From contig NZ_JAODUA010000010.1 in NCBI RefSeq assembly GCF_025399895.1, positions 209,514 through 273,513 of the forward strand: a stretch of 64,000 nucleotides of DNA, given 5' to 3'. Each line of letters opens with the position of its first letter. Within the stretch, counting starts at the first letter, position 1. The position numbers and the translations under genes were made by a program. This document shows, in pieces, positions 25,912-34,070 of the stretch. The stretch is from Streptomyces sp. ASQP_92 (GTDB taxonomy: Bacteria > Actinomycetota > Actinomycetes > Streptomycetales > Streptomycetaceae). The notes under the pieces were generated by a model that was not told the DNA's origin, did no database searches, and saw only the letters and a list, made by a program, of their open reading frames with translations.

Positions 25912-27072
25912 CTACAACCGCGCTGCCTTCAGGGCCATGTGCAGCAGCAGCCGGTCCTCGCCCCGGTCGAGGTCGAGGCCGGTGAGGTGCTCGATGCGCG
26001 ACAGGCGGTAGTAGAGCGTCTGGCGGTGGATGCCGAGCGCCGCGGCCGCGCGTGCAGCCTGGCCCGCGTTGTCGAGGAACACCTCGGCGGTGCGGGCGAG
26101 TTCGGTGTGGCCCGGGCTCAACAGGCCGCGGACCGCGGGGTCTTGGGGGGCGCTGGTCGCCAGCGCGGTCAGGATCCGGTAGGGGCCGATCTCCGACCAC
26201 AGTGCGACCGGGCCGAGCCGGGGCTCGGCAAGTGCCGCCCGGACGGCGGACGTTGCCTCCCGGTGGGCGAGGGCGAGGTCGGCCAGACCCCGGCGGGGCA
26301 TCGCCACCCCGGCCGCCGCCGCGCCGCCCGCCTCCCCGCGCAGCCGCTGCGCCGCGGTCCTGGCCGGCGCGAGCGCGTCCGCCGACCGCAGCCGCACCAG
26401 CGCCGCCAGGGCGTGCCCGGCGCCCGCGCCGCCGGCCGGCCACGGCACCGTGCACACCGCCGCCGCCCCCGCCACCGTACGGACCGAAGGCGTGTCCTCG
26501 CCGGGCCAGGGGGCCACGCAGACCAGCACGTGCAGGCCCTCCGCGTCCGGGCCGAGCGCGCTCTGGAGGGCGGCCGTCGCCGTGTCGCGCTGCCAGCCCC
26601 CGTCCGCCGTGAGGACCGCCCGGAACTCGCGCGTGAGGTCCGCCCCGGCCTGCGCCTCGTCCGCGAGCAGCGCCCCGATCCTGGCGGCCACCTCCATCGC
26701 GGCGGTGAGCTTGTCCCCGGCCGGCCCCGGCTCGGCGTCGAGCAGCCAGACGTAGCCCAGAGCGATGCCCCGGTGGCGTACCGGAAGGCAGATCCGGCCG
26801 CGCAGAACACCCGCGTCGGGCGCGGCCGGGATGCGGACGGGGCCGGTGGCGCGGGTGATGCCGAAGCCCTCGAACCAGGTGCGCACGGCGGGGGTCGACT
26901 TCCTGGTCAGGATCGAACGGGTGCGGACCGGGTCCATGTCCAGGTCGTCGTCGGAGTCGTGCGCGCCGAAGGCGATCAGCCCGAAATCCCGGTTCTCCAG
27001 CGTTGCCGGGGCGCCGAGCAGCGCCGAGATCTCATCGACCAGGTCCTGGTAGTCGCCCTTCACACCCGCCAT
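25912..27072 (-). CDS. PucR/CdaR-type regulator of proline catabolism
   Basis: A 386-residue protein beginning ATG 27072. The N-terminal sensory half (GAF-like, about 10-150) includes RICLPVRHRGIALGYVWLLD. The C-terminal PucR helix-turn-helix ends FLDNAGQAARAAAALGIHRQ then TLYYRLSRIEHLTGLDL. It is divergent from the proline dehydrogenase gene. In mycobacteria a PucR-type activator (PruC) drives the homologous proline genes, so a proline-responsive activator role is likely by analogy. A few Cys/Trp-poor Ala-Gly-rich stretches in the middle are typical of high-GC coding. Confidence 0.85.
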   Translation of the reverse strand: MAGVKGDYQDLVDEISALLGAPATLENRDFGLIAFGAHDSDDDLDMDPVRTRSILTRKSTPAVRTWFEGFGITRATGPVRIPAAPDAGVLRGRICLPVRHRGIALGYVWLLDAEPGPAGDKLTAAMEVAARIGALLADEAQAGADLTREFRAVLTADGGWQRDTATAALQSALGPDAEGLHVLVCVAPWPGEDTPSVRTVAGAAAVCTVPWPAGGAGAGHALAALVRLRSADALAPARTAAQRLRGEAGGAAAAGVAMPRRGLADLALAHREATSAVRAALAEPRLGPVALWSEIGPYRILTALATSAPQDPAVRGLLSPGHTELARTAEVFLDNAGQAARAAAALGIHRQTLYYRLSRIEHLTGLDLDRGEDRLLLHMALKAARL

Positions 27073-27274
27073 TCTCGCTCATCGCCCGGGCCGCTTCAGA
27101 CATGTGTATGAGATCCGGGCCACGGATGCGTGACAGCTGTCGATGGCAGAGGATCGTGGAGATCCTTAGGTTTCACGGTGGTTCTCCGTGCCGTCGCCGG
27201 AACGCCGGGAGGACGTGCCGCGTCCCTCCGGTCCCGTCGGCGGCCCCGTCTAGTTCTTTCCGTGGAGGTGCCCC
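27073..27274. promoter_or_regulatory. divergent control region, PucR regulator / proline genes
   Basis: The 202-bp gap holds GACAGCTGTC (27132-27141), a perfect 10-bp palindrome, and two copies of CCGGGCC about 25 bp apart (near 27087 and 27113). GGAGGTG before GTG 27275 is the ribosome binding site of the proline dehydrogenase gene. No -35/-10 pair is convincing by eye. Confidence 0.4.
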
Positions 27275-28201
27275 GTGCTGGGTCCCGTGATCCTCGCCGC
27301 GTCGCGCAGCGACAAGATGCGCAAGCTCGTTTCGGCCGCCCCGGTGACCAAGCCCGTGGTGAATCGGTTCATCCCCGGCGAGACCGTCGACCAGGTCGTC
27401 ACCATCGTCGAGGAGATGGTCGGCAAGGGCCTGGAGCTCACCCTGGACGTGGTGGGCGAGGACATCACGACTCCCGAGCAGGCCGCCCACGCGCGCGACG
27501 CCTATCTGGAGCTCATCGAGCGTCTCAAGGAGCTCGGTCACGGCACCAAGGCCGAGATGTCGGTGAAGCTCTCGATGTTCGGCCAGGCGCTGGAAGGCGG
27601 CCACGAGCTGGCCCTCGCCAATGTGCGGCCGGTCGTCGAGGCCGCCGCCGCGATCGGCACCACGGTCACCCTGGACGCCGAGGACCACACCACCCTCGAC
27701 TCGATGTTCGCCATCCACGAGGAGCTGCGGAAGGACTTCCCCGAGACGGGCTGCGTCATCCAGGCCTACCTCTTCCGCACCGAGGCCGACGCCCGCCGGC
27801 TGGCCGCCGCCGGCAGCCGGGTGCGCATCGTGAAGGGCGCCTACAAGGAGCCCGCCGAGGTCGCCTACCAGGACAAGGGCGAGATCGACAAGGCGTACGT
27901 CCGCGTCCTGAAGATCCTGATGGAGGGCGAGGGCTACCCGATGATCGGGTCCCACGACCCGCGCCTGATCGCCATCGGACAGGAGCTCGCGCGGCGCGCC
28001 GGGCGCAAGCTGGACGAGTACGAGTTCCAGATGCTGTACGGGATCCGCGGCGAGGAGCACCTGCGGCTCGCCGCCGAGGGCCACCGGATGCGTGTCTACA
28101 CCGCGTACGGCACCGACTGGTACGGCTACTTCATGCGGCGCCTCGCGGAGAAGCCGGCCAACCTGCTCTTCTTCGTCCGCTCGATGATCACCAAGAACTA
28201 G
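27275..28201 (+). CDS. proline dehydrogenase (monofunctional)
   Basis: A 308-residue FAD enzyme oxidising L-proline to pyrroline-5-carboxylate. GTG 27275 follows TGGAGGTG. The beta/alpha barrel shows AEMSVKLSMFGQAL, TTVTLDAEDHTTLDSMFAIH, GCVIQAYLFRTEADARRLAA, RIVKGAYKEPAEVAY, MIGSHDPRLIAIGQELA, and the FAD/proline-binding EYEFQMLYGIRGEEH and RVYTAYGTDWYGYFMRRLAE. Length matches the short Gram-positive ProDH (called PruB in mycobacteria). pruA follows 91 bases later, so the two steps to glutamate are encoded together, under the divergent PucR-type gene. Confidence 0.95.
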   Translation: MLGPVILAASRSDKMRKLVSAAPVTKPVVNRFIPGETVDQVVTIVEEMVGKGLELTLDVVGEDITTPEQAAHARDAYLELIERLKELGHGTKAEMSVKLSMFGQALEGGHELALANVRPVVEAAAAIGTTVTLDAEDHTTLDSMFAIHEELRKDFPETGCVIQAYLFRTEADARRLAAAGSRVRIVKGAYKEPAEVAYQDKGEIDKAYVRVLKILMEGEGYPMIGSHDPRLIAIGQELARRAGRKLDEYEFQMLYGIRGEEHLRLAAEGHRMRVYTAYGTDWYGYFMRRLAEKPANLLFFVRSMITKN

Positions 28202-28292
28202 ATTTTCTGGACAGGCCCCGAGCCTCCGTCCCCCGAACACCCCTCAGGCTTCACGCCCCACGCCCCACGCCTCACGAAGGAGTCAAGGAATC

Positions 28293-29924
28293 ATGGACGC
28301 TGTGACCCAGGTCCCCACCCCGGTCAACGAGCCGGTGCACGGTTACGCCCCTGGTTCCCCGGAGCGCGCCCGTCTGGAGGCCAAGCTCAAGGAGCTGGCC
28401 GAGAACCCCGTCGACCTGCCGATGACCATCAACGGTGAGAAGCGGATGGGCGGCGGCGAGCGCTTCGACGTCGTGCAGCCGCACAACCACCGGGCCGTCA
28501 TCGGCACCTACGCCAACGCCACCGAGCAGGACGCCCAGGACGCGATCGACGCCGCGCTCGCCGCCGCCCCGGCCTGGCGCGCGATGTCCTTCGACGACCG
28601 CGCCGCGATCATCCTGCGCGCCGCCGAACTGCTGTCCGGCCCCTGGCGCGAGACGCTGGCCGCCTCCACGATGCTCGGCCAGTCCAAGACGGCTCAGCAG
28701 GCCGAGATCGACACGCCCTGTGAGCTCGTCGACTTCTGGCGCTTCAACGTCCACTACGCCCGCAACCTGCTCGCCGAGCAGCCCCCGGCGAACTCCCCGG
28801 GCGTGTGGAACCGCATGGACCACCGCCCGCTCGAAGGCTTCGTCTACGCGATCACGCCGTTCAACTTCACGGCCATCGCGGGCAACCTGCCGACCGCTCC
28901 GGCCCTGATGGGCAACGTCGTCGTGTGGAAGCCGTCCCCGACGCAGACCCACGCCGCCGTGCTGCTCATGCAGCTCCTGGAGGAGGCCGGTCTGCCCAAG
29001 GGCGTCATCAACCTCGTCACCGGTGACGGCCTGGCCGTCTCCGAGGTCGCCCTCAACCACCGCGACCTGGCGGGCATCCACTTCACGGGTTCGACCAAGA
29101 CCTTCCAGCACCTGTGGAAGACGGTCGGCACCAACATCGAGAAGTACCGCACCTACCCGCGCCTGGTCGGCGAGACCGGCGGCAAGGACTTCGTCGTCGC
29201 GCACCCCAGCGCCGACCGCGCCGTCCTGAAGACCGCGCTGACCCGCGGCTCCTTCGAGTACCAGGGCCAGAAGTGCTCGGCGTCCTCGCGCGCCTACGTC
29301 CCGGCCTCGATCTGGAACGACGGCTTCAAGGAGGAGTTCGCGGCCGAGGTCGACGGCATCTCCATGGGTGACGTCACCGACCTGTCGAACTTCATCGGCG
29401 CGGTCATCGACGAGCGCTCCTTCGCCAAGAACAAGGCCGCGATCGACCGCGCGAAGGCCGACGACTCCTGCACGATCGTCGCGGGCGGCACCTACGACGA
29501 CTCGGTCGGCTACTTCGTCCGCCCGACCGTCATCGAGTGCACCGACCCGGCCAACGAGGTCTTCACGACCGAGTACTTCGGCCCGATCCTCGCGGTCCAC
29601 GTCTACGACGACGAGAACTACGACGAGATGCTGGAGCAGATGGAGTCGGCCTCCGACTACGCCCTGACCGGCGCCGTCATCTCCAACGACCGCGCCGCCG
29701 CCGCGTACACGATGGACAAGCTGCGCTACGCGGCCGGCAACTTCTACATCAACGACAAGTCGACCGGCGCCGTCGTCGGCCAGCAGCCCTTCGGCGGCGG
29801 CCGCGCCTCCGGCACCAACGACAAGGCGGGCGCCCCGCAGAACCTGATGCGCTGGACGCTGACCCGCGCCATCAAGGAGACCCTGGTCCCGCCGACCGAC
29901 TACACCTACCCGCACATGGGCTGA
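28293..29924 (+). CDS. pruA: L-glutamate gamma-semialdehyde (P5C) dehydrogenase
   Basis: A 543-residue NAD-dependent aldehyde dehydrogenase, ATG 28293 behind GAAGGAGTCAAGG. It converts glutamate semialdehyde from proline to glutamate. Features are the pruA-type start SPERARLEAKLKELAENPVD, the cofactor segment VVWKPSPTQTHAAVLLMQLL, general base Glu in LVGETGGKDFVVAHPSA, and catalytic Cys in GSFEYQGQKCSASSRAYVP. The C-terminal PFGGGRASGTNDKAGAPQNL is diagnostic of P5C dehydrogenase. A bidirectional hairpin follows the stop. Confidence 0.97.
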   Translation: MDAVTQVPTPVNEPVHGYAPGSPERARLEAKLKELAENPVDLPMTINGEKRMGGGERFDVVQPHNHRAVIGTYANATEQDAQDAIDAALAAAPAWRAMSFDDRAAIILRAAELLSGPWRETLAASTMLGQSKTAQQAEIDTPCELVDFWRFNVHYARNLLAEQPPANSPGVWNRMDHRPLEGFVYAITPFNFTAIAGNLPTAPALMGNVVVWKPSPTQTHAAVLLMQLLEEAGLPKGVINLVTGDGLAVSEVALNHRDLAGIHFTGSTKTFQHLWKTVGTNIEKYRTYPRLVGETGGKDFVVAHPSADRAVLKTALTRGSFEYQGQKCSASSRAYVPASIWNDGFKEEFAAEVDGISMGDVTDLSNFIGAVIDERSFAKNKAAIDRAKADDSCTIVAGGTYDDSVGYFVRPTVIECTDPANEVFTTEYFGPILAVHVYDDENYDEMLEQMESASDYALTGAVISNDRAAAAYTMDKLRYAAGNFYINDKSTGAVVGQQPFGGGRASGTNDKAGAPQNLMRWTLTRAIKETLVPPTDYTYPHMG

Positions 29925-29944
29925 CCCGTAGTCGCACCGAAACC

Positions 29945-29987
29945 CCGCCCCCGTCCTTGGTCCCCCAACCGAGGACGGGGGCGGTTT
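29945..29987. terminator. bidirectional terminator between pruA and nitroreductase
   Basis: CCGCCCCCGTCCTTGG (29945-29960) pairs with CCGAGGACGGGGGCGG (29969-29984), then TTT. It lies between two convergent genes, so it can stop transcription from both sides. Confidence 0.8.
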
Positions 29988-30008
29988 CCATGCCGGGCCC
30001 GGCGGGGC

Positions 30009-30713
30009 TCACACCTCGACGAGCACCTGGTCGAGCGATTTGCGGACCAGATCGGGGACTTCGCAGTCGTCGGCCGGATAACCGACCGGGATCACCGCGA
30101 ACGCCTTCTCGTTGGCGGGCCGGTCGAGGACCTCGGACAGGAAGCGCATCGGGCTCGGCGTGTGCACGAGCGCGGCGAGGCCCGACTGGTGCAGCGCCGA
30201 CAGCAGCAGGCCCACCGCTATGCCGACCGACTCGTCCACGTAGTAGTGCTTGTGCTTGGTGCCGTCCTCGGCGAGCCAGTAGCGCTGCTGGAAGACGACG
30301 AGCAGCACCGGGGCGTCGGTGAGATGGGTCTTCACCGCGTCCGTGCCGATCGGCCGCAGCGCCGCGAGCCACTCCTCGCCGAGCCGCCCGTCGTAGGAGA
30401 TCCGCTCCTCCTCCTCGGCCGCCTCACGGATTCTGCGCCGTACCTCGGGGTCCTTGACCAGGACGAACGTCCACGGCTGCTGGTGGGCGCCGGACGGCGC
30501 GGTCGCCGCGCAGGCGACCGCGTCACGGACGGCCTGCTCGGGGACCGCGTCGGGCGAGAAACTGCGCACGGTGCGGCGCTCGTCCATGCGCTCACGCAGC
30601 TCGGCGGCGCGCGCCAGGCTCTCGGCGCTCGCCATCCGGGCCGGTCGGTAGGGGACGGGCCGGTACGGCTCGCCGTGGACAGGGGTCCAGTGCTGTTCCG
30701 TGGGAGTGGGCAT
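30009..30713 (-). CDS. nitroreductase-family flavoprotein
   Basis: A 234-residue FMN protein. ATG 30713 is chosen because it follows a good leaderless promoter (TTGGAC, 18-bp spacer, CAGACT, six bases). Family marks are RRTVRSFSPDAVPEQAVRDA, CAATAPSGAHQQPWTFVLVK, and the Gly-rich C-terminal half with SVGIAVGLLLSALHQSGLAA and FAVIPVGYPADDCEVPDL. The PSGAHQQPWTF and RYWLAEDGTKHKHYY segments put it in the iodotyrosine deiodinase/BluB-like branch rather than NfsB. Probable role: reduction of halogenated or nitro-aromatics, or flavin chemistry. No operon partner. Confidence 0.82.
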   Translation of the reverse strand: MPTPTEQHWTPVHGEPYRPVPYRPARMASAESLARAAELRERMDERRTVRSFSPDAVPEQAVRDAVACAATAPSGAHQQPWTFVLVKDPEVRRRIREAAEEEERISYDGRLGEEWLAALRPIGTDAVKTHLTDAPVLLVVFQQRYWLAEDGTKHKHYYVDESVGIAVGLLLSALHQSGLAALVHTPSPMRFLSEVLDRPANEKAFAVIPVGYPADDCEVPDLVRKSLDQVLVEV

Positions 30714-30825
30714 GGAGGCAGTCTGGCGCCCGGACCTGGTCCAGTCCAAGCCCCTGGGGGTACGTGACTTGAAGGCGCCGGGCAGCCCGCCGCCGCGACC
30801 GGGCGGCCCGGAGCCGAAGCCCTCC

Positions 30826-32868
30826 TCAGCCGCTGACCGACGCCGCGCCGGTCTCGATGTGGCCCGTGTAGCGGCGCGACCACGTCGCGTCCGAGTCCGC
30901 GGTGATGGTGAAGTCGTACCAGCCGTTCTGGTACGCCACCGCGTTGAAGAAGTCCTCGGTGGAGCCGCCCGCCGGGACCGTGTAGGTCCAGGTGCCGGTG
31001 CGGTACTGGTTGGAAATGATGCTGAACTTCACGGCGGAGGAAGAGGAGTTGGTCATCTTGAACCACACCGCCTGCTTGCCGGTGCCGGGCTCCACCGCGT
31101 AGCGCGCCGCCACCTCGATGGCCTTGCCCGCCTTCGTCGCGTCGCCCACGAAGCGGCGCTGGAAGCGGTTCGGGCCGATCAGGGTGAAGTCGTACTTGCC
31201 CGCGCCGGCGCCGGTACCGATCTGGAAGAAGTCGGTGGCCGTGGCGCCCGCGTCGACCGTGTACTGCCAGGGCGTGGTGTCCCGGTAGGCGTTGGGGTGG
31301 AGGGAGAAGTGGGCGGCGCTGGTGGCGGGGGAGCCCTGGTTGGCCATGCCGAACCAGGCCAGGATCTGCCCGCCGGCCTTGAACTCGAACCGGTCGAGGT
31401 TGCCGTTGGGCTGGTACGGCAGCGGGCGGGCCGGACGGGTGCCGGACTCCTGGGCGGGCAGCGCGTTGGTGGTCGGCACGGGGTTGGGCAGCGGGCCGCA
31501 GGTGGCGATGCCGATGACCTTGGTGGCGGGGAGCCCGGACGGCATGCCGTACACCGGCGCGGTGAAGTCGAAGACGCCCGTCAGATCGCCGGTCACCCTG
31601 CGGCGCCAGGCGCTGATGTTGGGGCAGTTCGCCGGGGTGCCGAGCGCCGCCGTCCACTTCTCCATGAAGCGCAGCACCGAGGTGTGGTCGAAGACCTCGG
31701 AGGAGACCCAACCGCCGCGCGTCCAGGGCGAGATGGCGATCATCGGCACCCGGAAGCCCAGTCCGTACGGGACGCCGTTCAGGAACTCGCCGGCGGTGCC
31801 GGCGGGCGGCGAGGGGGGAGGCACGTGGTCGAAGAAGCCGTCGTTCTCGTCGTAGTTGAGGAACAGGACGGTCGAGTCGAAGACGTCGGGGGCGGCGGCC
31901 AGCGCCCGGTACACCAGGTCGACGAAGTGCGCCCCGTCGCCGGGCGGGGCGTACGGGTGCTCGGAGAAGGCCTGGTTGGCGACCACCCAGGACACCTGGG
32001 GAAGCGTCCCGGCCAGCGCGTCCGCCCTGATCGCGGCCGCGATGTCGTCCGGGGTGGAGCCGGTGGCCGCCGGAACGGAACCCATGCCGCGGTCGTGCAG
32101 CGGGTCGCCGGGTCTTGCGCCGGTGAACTTCGCGAAGTAGGCGAGGCCGTTGTCGCCGTAGTTGTCGTTCGCGTTCTGGTAGACCTTCCAGCTCACCCCG
32201 GCACGTTGCAGGGCCTCGGCGTAGGTCTCCCAGGTCAGGCCCGACTCGTCGCCGCCGTCATAGCTGGAGCCGTCGACCCTGCCGCTCCACAGATAGGTGC
32301 GGTTGGGCCCGGTGGCGCTGAGCGTGGCGCTGAAGTAGGCGTCACAGATGGTGTAGTTGTCCGCCAGCGCGTAGTGGAACGGGATGTCGCCGCGGTCGAG
32401 GTGGCCGAGCGAGCGCACATTGCCCACGCCCGTGACCCAGCTGTCCATGCGGCCCTTGTTCCAGGCCGCGTGCTGCGAGGTCCAGCTGTGCGGCAGATCG
32501 CCGTCGCACTGGGCGAGGGTCTCGCCGTCGGCGCCGCCCGAGGGCGGGGTCGAGCTGAGCTTCCACGGGTACTGGCGGCCCGCGCCGTTGGGCTGGTTGA
32601 AGACGGACTGGCCGCCCGGCAGGAGGATGCCGCTCCTGTCGCCGAAGCCCCGGACGCCCTTGAGGTGGCCGAAGTAGTGGTCGAAGCTGCGGTTCTCCTG
32701 CATCAGGATCACCACGTGCTTGACGTCCTTGATGGTGCCGGTCGCCGTCGCGGCCGCGGCGCTCGTGGCCGCCCGCCCCACGGCCCCGGCGGCCCCCGGT
32801 GACAGCACGGCGCCGGCTGCCATGCCCGCCCCGAGTGCCACGAACCCTCTTCGACTGATCGGAGTCAT
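30826..32868 (-). CDS. Tat-exported phospholipase C (second copy)
   Basis: A 680-residue paralogue of the 3237 gene. ATG 32868 has GAGGCGGGCGG upstream and gives a short Tat signal, MTPISRRGFVALGAGMAAGA. The catalytic domain repeats KHVVILMQENRSFDHYFG, LNYDENDGFFDHVPPPSPPA and VFDHTSVLRFMEKW. Unlike the first copy it keeps a Cys-containing ANCPNISAWRRRVTGD. Two C-terminal beta domains are present, and the end GHIETGAASVSG is nearly the same. It hydrolyses phospholipids outside the cell. The longer frame starting upstream runs through the LysR gene antisense and is rejected. Confidence 0.9.
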   Translation of the reverse strand: MTPISRRGFVALGAGMAAGAVLSPGAAGAVGRAATSAAAATATGTIKDVKHVVILMQENRSFDHYFGHLKGVRGFGDRSGILLPGGQSVFNQPNGAGRQYPWKLSSTPPSGGADGETLAQCDGDLPHSWTSQHAAWNKGRMDSWVTGVGNVRSLGHLDRGDIPFHYALADNYTICDAYFSATLSATGPNRTYLWSGRVDGSSYDGGDESGLTWETYAEALQRAGVSWKVYQNANDNYGDNGLAYFAKFTGARPGDPLHDRGMGSVPAATGSTPDDIAAAIRADALAGTLPQVSWVVANQAFSEHPYAPPGDGAHFVDLVYRALAAAPDVFDSTVLFLNYDENDGFFDHVPPPSPPAGTAGEFLNGVPYGLGFRVPMIAISPWTRGGWVSSEVFDHTSVLRFMEKWTAALGTPANCPNISAWRRRVTGDLTGVFDFTAPVYGMPSGLPATKVIGIATCGPLPNPVPTTNALPAQESGTRPARPLPYQPNGNLDRFEFKAGGQILAWFGMANQGSPATSAAHFSLHPNAYRDTTPWQYTVDAGATATDFFQIGTGAGAGKYDFTLIGPNRFQRRFVGDATKAGKAIEVAARYAVEPGTGKQAVWFKMTNSSSSAVKFSIISNQYRTGTWTYTVPAGGSTEDFFNAVAYQNGWYDFTITADSDATWSRRYTGHIETGAASVSG

Positions 32869-33058
32869 CCGCCCGCCTCTTCGGTCGCCTGTGCCCCGGT
32901 GGGGCATCGAGCGCAAGAGTGGCGCCGGGCAATGGTCTGAAGCTAGACCTCTACGGCGATGGATATGTGAACAGAGGGGCAACGGTAGGGTTTTTGATGG
33001 TTCGTCAGGGGAGTAAGTGACGGCAGGGGCCCCGGAGTCCCCTGAACTCCCGGGATCG

Positions 33059-33976
33059 TCAGGGCCGGGCGGCCCCCGCCTCGAACCCCGCCACGATGTC
33101 CGCGAGCGCGCCGCGCAGCCAGCGGTGGGCCGGGTCCGCGTCCACCCGGTTGTGCCAGGCCTGGGCGTAGGGGTCGGCCGGCAGATCCAGCGGGATGTCG
33201 AGGACCGCGAGCGGCATCGCCCGTGCCGCCTCGACCGCGAACTGCCTCGGCACCAGGGCCAGCGCGTCCGAGCGCAGCGCGAAGAAGCAGGCCGCCGTGT
33301 AGGTCGGCGCGGTGGCCAGCACATCGCGGACCAGGCCCAGTTCGGCGAGACGGTCGTCGACCACGCTGCGCACCCGGCCGCGCCGGGTCACCGTGATGTG
33401 GGGGAGCGCGGCGAAGCGCTCGGGGGTGAGCCGCTCGGTGGCGTACGGTCCGTCGGCGCGCGCCACGGCCGCATAGCCGTACACGCCGAGCGGCGCCGTG
33501 TGGACATCGTGCGGCAGCTCTCCCATCTGGCCCACCTCCAGATCGATCAGCTCCCTCAGGTCCGCCGGGTTCTCATCGCCCTCGGGCAGGATCCGCAGCC
33601 GCACCCGGGGTGCTTCGCGCGCGACCCGCGCGGTCAGCGCCGGGCCGAAGATGACGGCCACCGCGTCGTTGGCCCGGATGGTGAACTCCCTTTCCAGGGT
33701 GGCGAGTTCCAGCTCCTGCGGCGGTCGCAGCGCCGCCAGCGCGGCCGCGAGCGCCGCCTCCACGCGCGGCCGGAGCTCCCGTGCGCGCGGCGTCAGCGCC
33801 AGGCCCCGCCCGGAGGGAACGAGCAGTTCGTCGCCCACCACCCGGCGCAGCCGCCCCAGCGTCCTGCTCATCGCGGACGGTGAGATCCGCATCTCGGCGG
33901 CGGCCCCCGCCACGCTCCCGGCCCGCAGCAGGGCGTCGAGCGAGGGCAGCAGATTCATGTCCGGCAGAGGTGGCAT
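33059..33976 (-). CDS. LysR-family transcriptional regulator
   Basis: A 305-residue protein. ATG 33976 is chosen because CACACT lies seven bases upstream as a leaderless -10; ATG 33958 (MNLLPSL) is an alternative. The N-terminal winged helix reads LLPSLDALLRAGSVAGAAAE, then MRISPSAMSRTLGRLRRVVG and DELLVPSGRGLALTPRAREL. The substrate-binding domain starts near residue 90. It is divergent from an MFS drug-exporter gene with 94 bp between starts, so it most likely controls that gene. Confidence 0.88.
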   Translation of the reverse strand: MPPLPDMNLLPSLDALLRAGSVAGAAAEMRISPSAMSRTLGRLRRVVGDELLVPSGRGLALTPRARELRPRVEAALAAALAALRPPQELELATLEREFTIRANDAVAVIFGPALTARVAREAPRVRLRILPEGDENPADLRELIDLEVGQMGELPHDVHTAPLGVYGYAAVARADGPYATERLTPERFAALPHITVTRRGRVRSVVDDRLAELGLVRDVLATAPTYTAACFFALRSDALALVPRQFAVEAARAMPLAVLDIPLDLPADPYAQAWHNRVDADPAHRWLRGALADIVAGFEAGAARP

Positions 33977-34034
33977 GCCCCCGAGTGTGCCCGACTGATG
34001 CACCGCACGCATACCTCACCTGCGAAATCGGACC

Positions 34035-34063
34035 TTGTGTGCAGCAATGGCCGGCCTCAGGCT
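34035..34063 (+). promoter_or_regulatory. leaderless promoter of the MFS exporter gene
   Basis: TTGTGT (34035-34040) and CAGGCT (34058-34063) are separated by 17 bp, and ATG 34071 lies seven bases after the -10. This supports ATG 34071 as the start and a leaderless transcript. The LysR promoter faces the other way within the same 94 bp. Confidence 0.6.
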
Positions 34064-34070
34064 GAATCCC

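Noticed and set aside
30079..30081. TTA codon in the nitroreductase gene (also 56791 and 57073 in the XRE-TPR gene)
   Set aside because: The TAA trinucleotides on the plus strand are out of frame with these minus-strand genes.
33059..33324. N-terminal extension of the second phospholipase through the LysR gene
   Set aside because: The ATG at 32868 with Tat signal and ribosome binding site is decisive; the extension lacks protein-like features.
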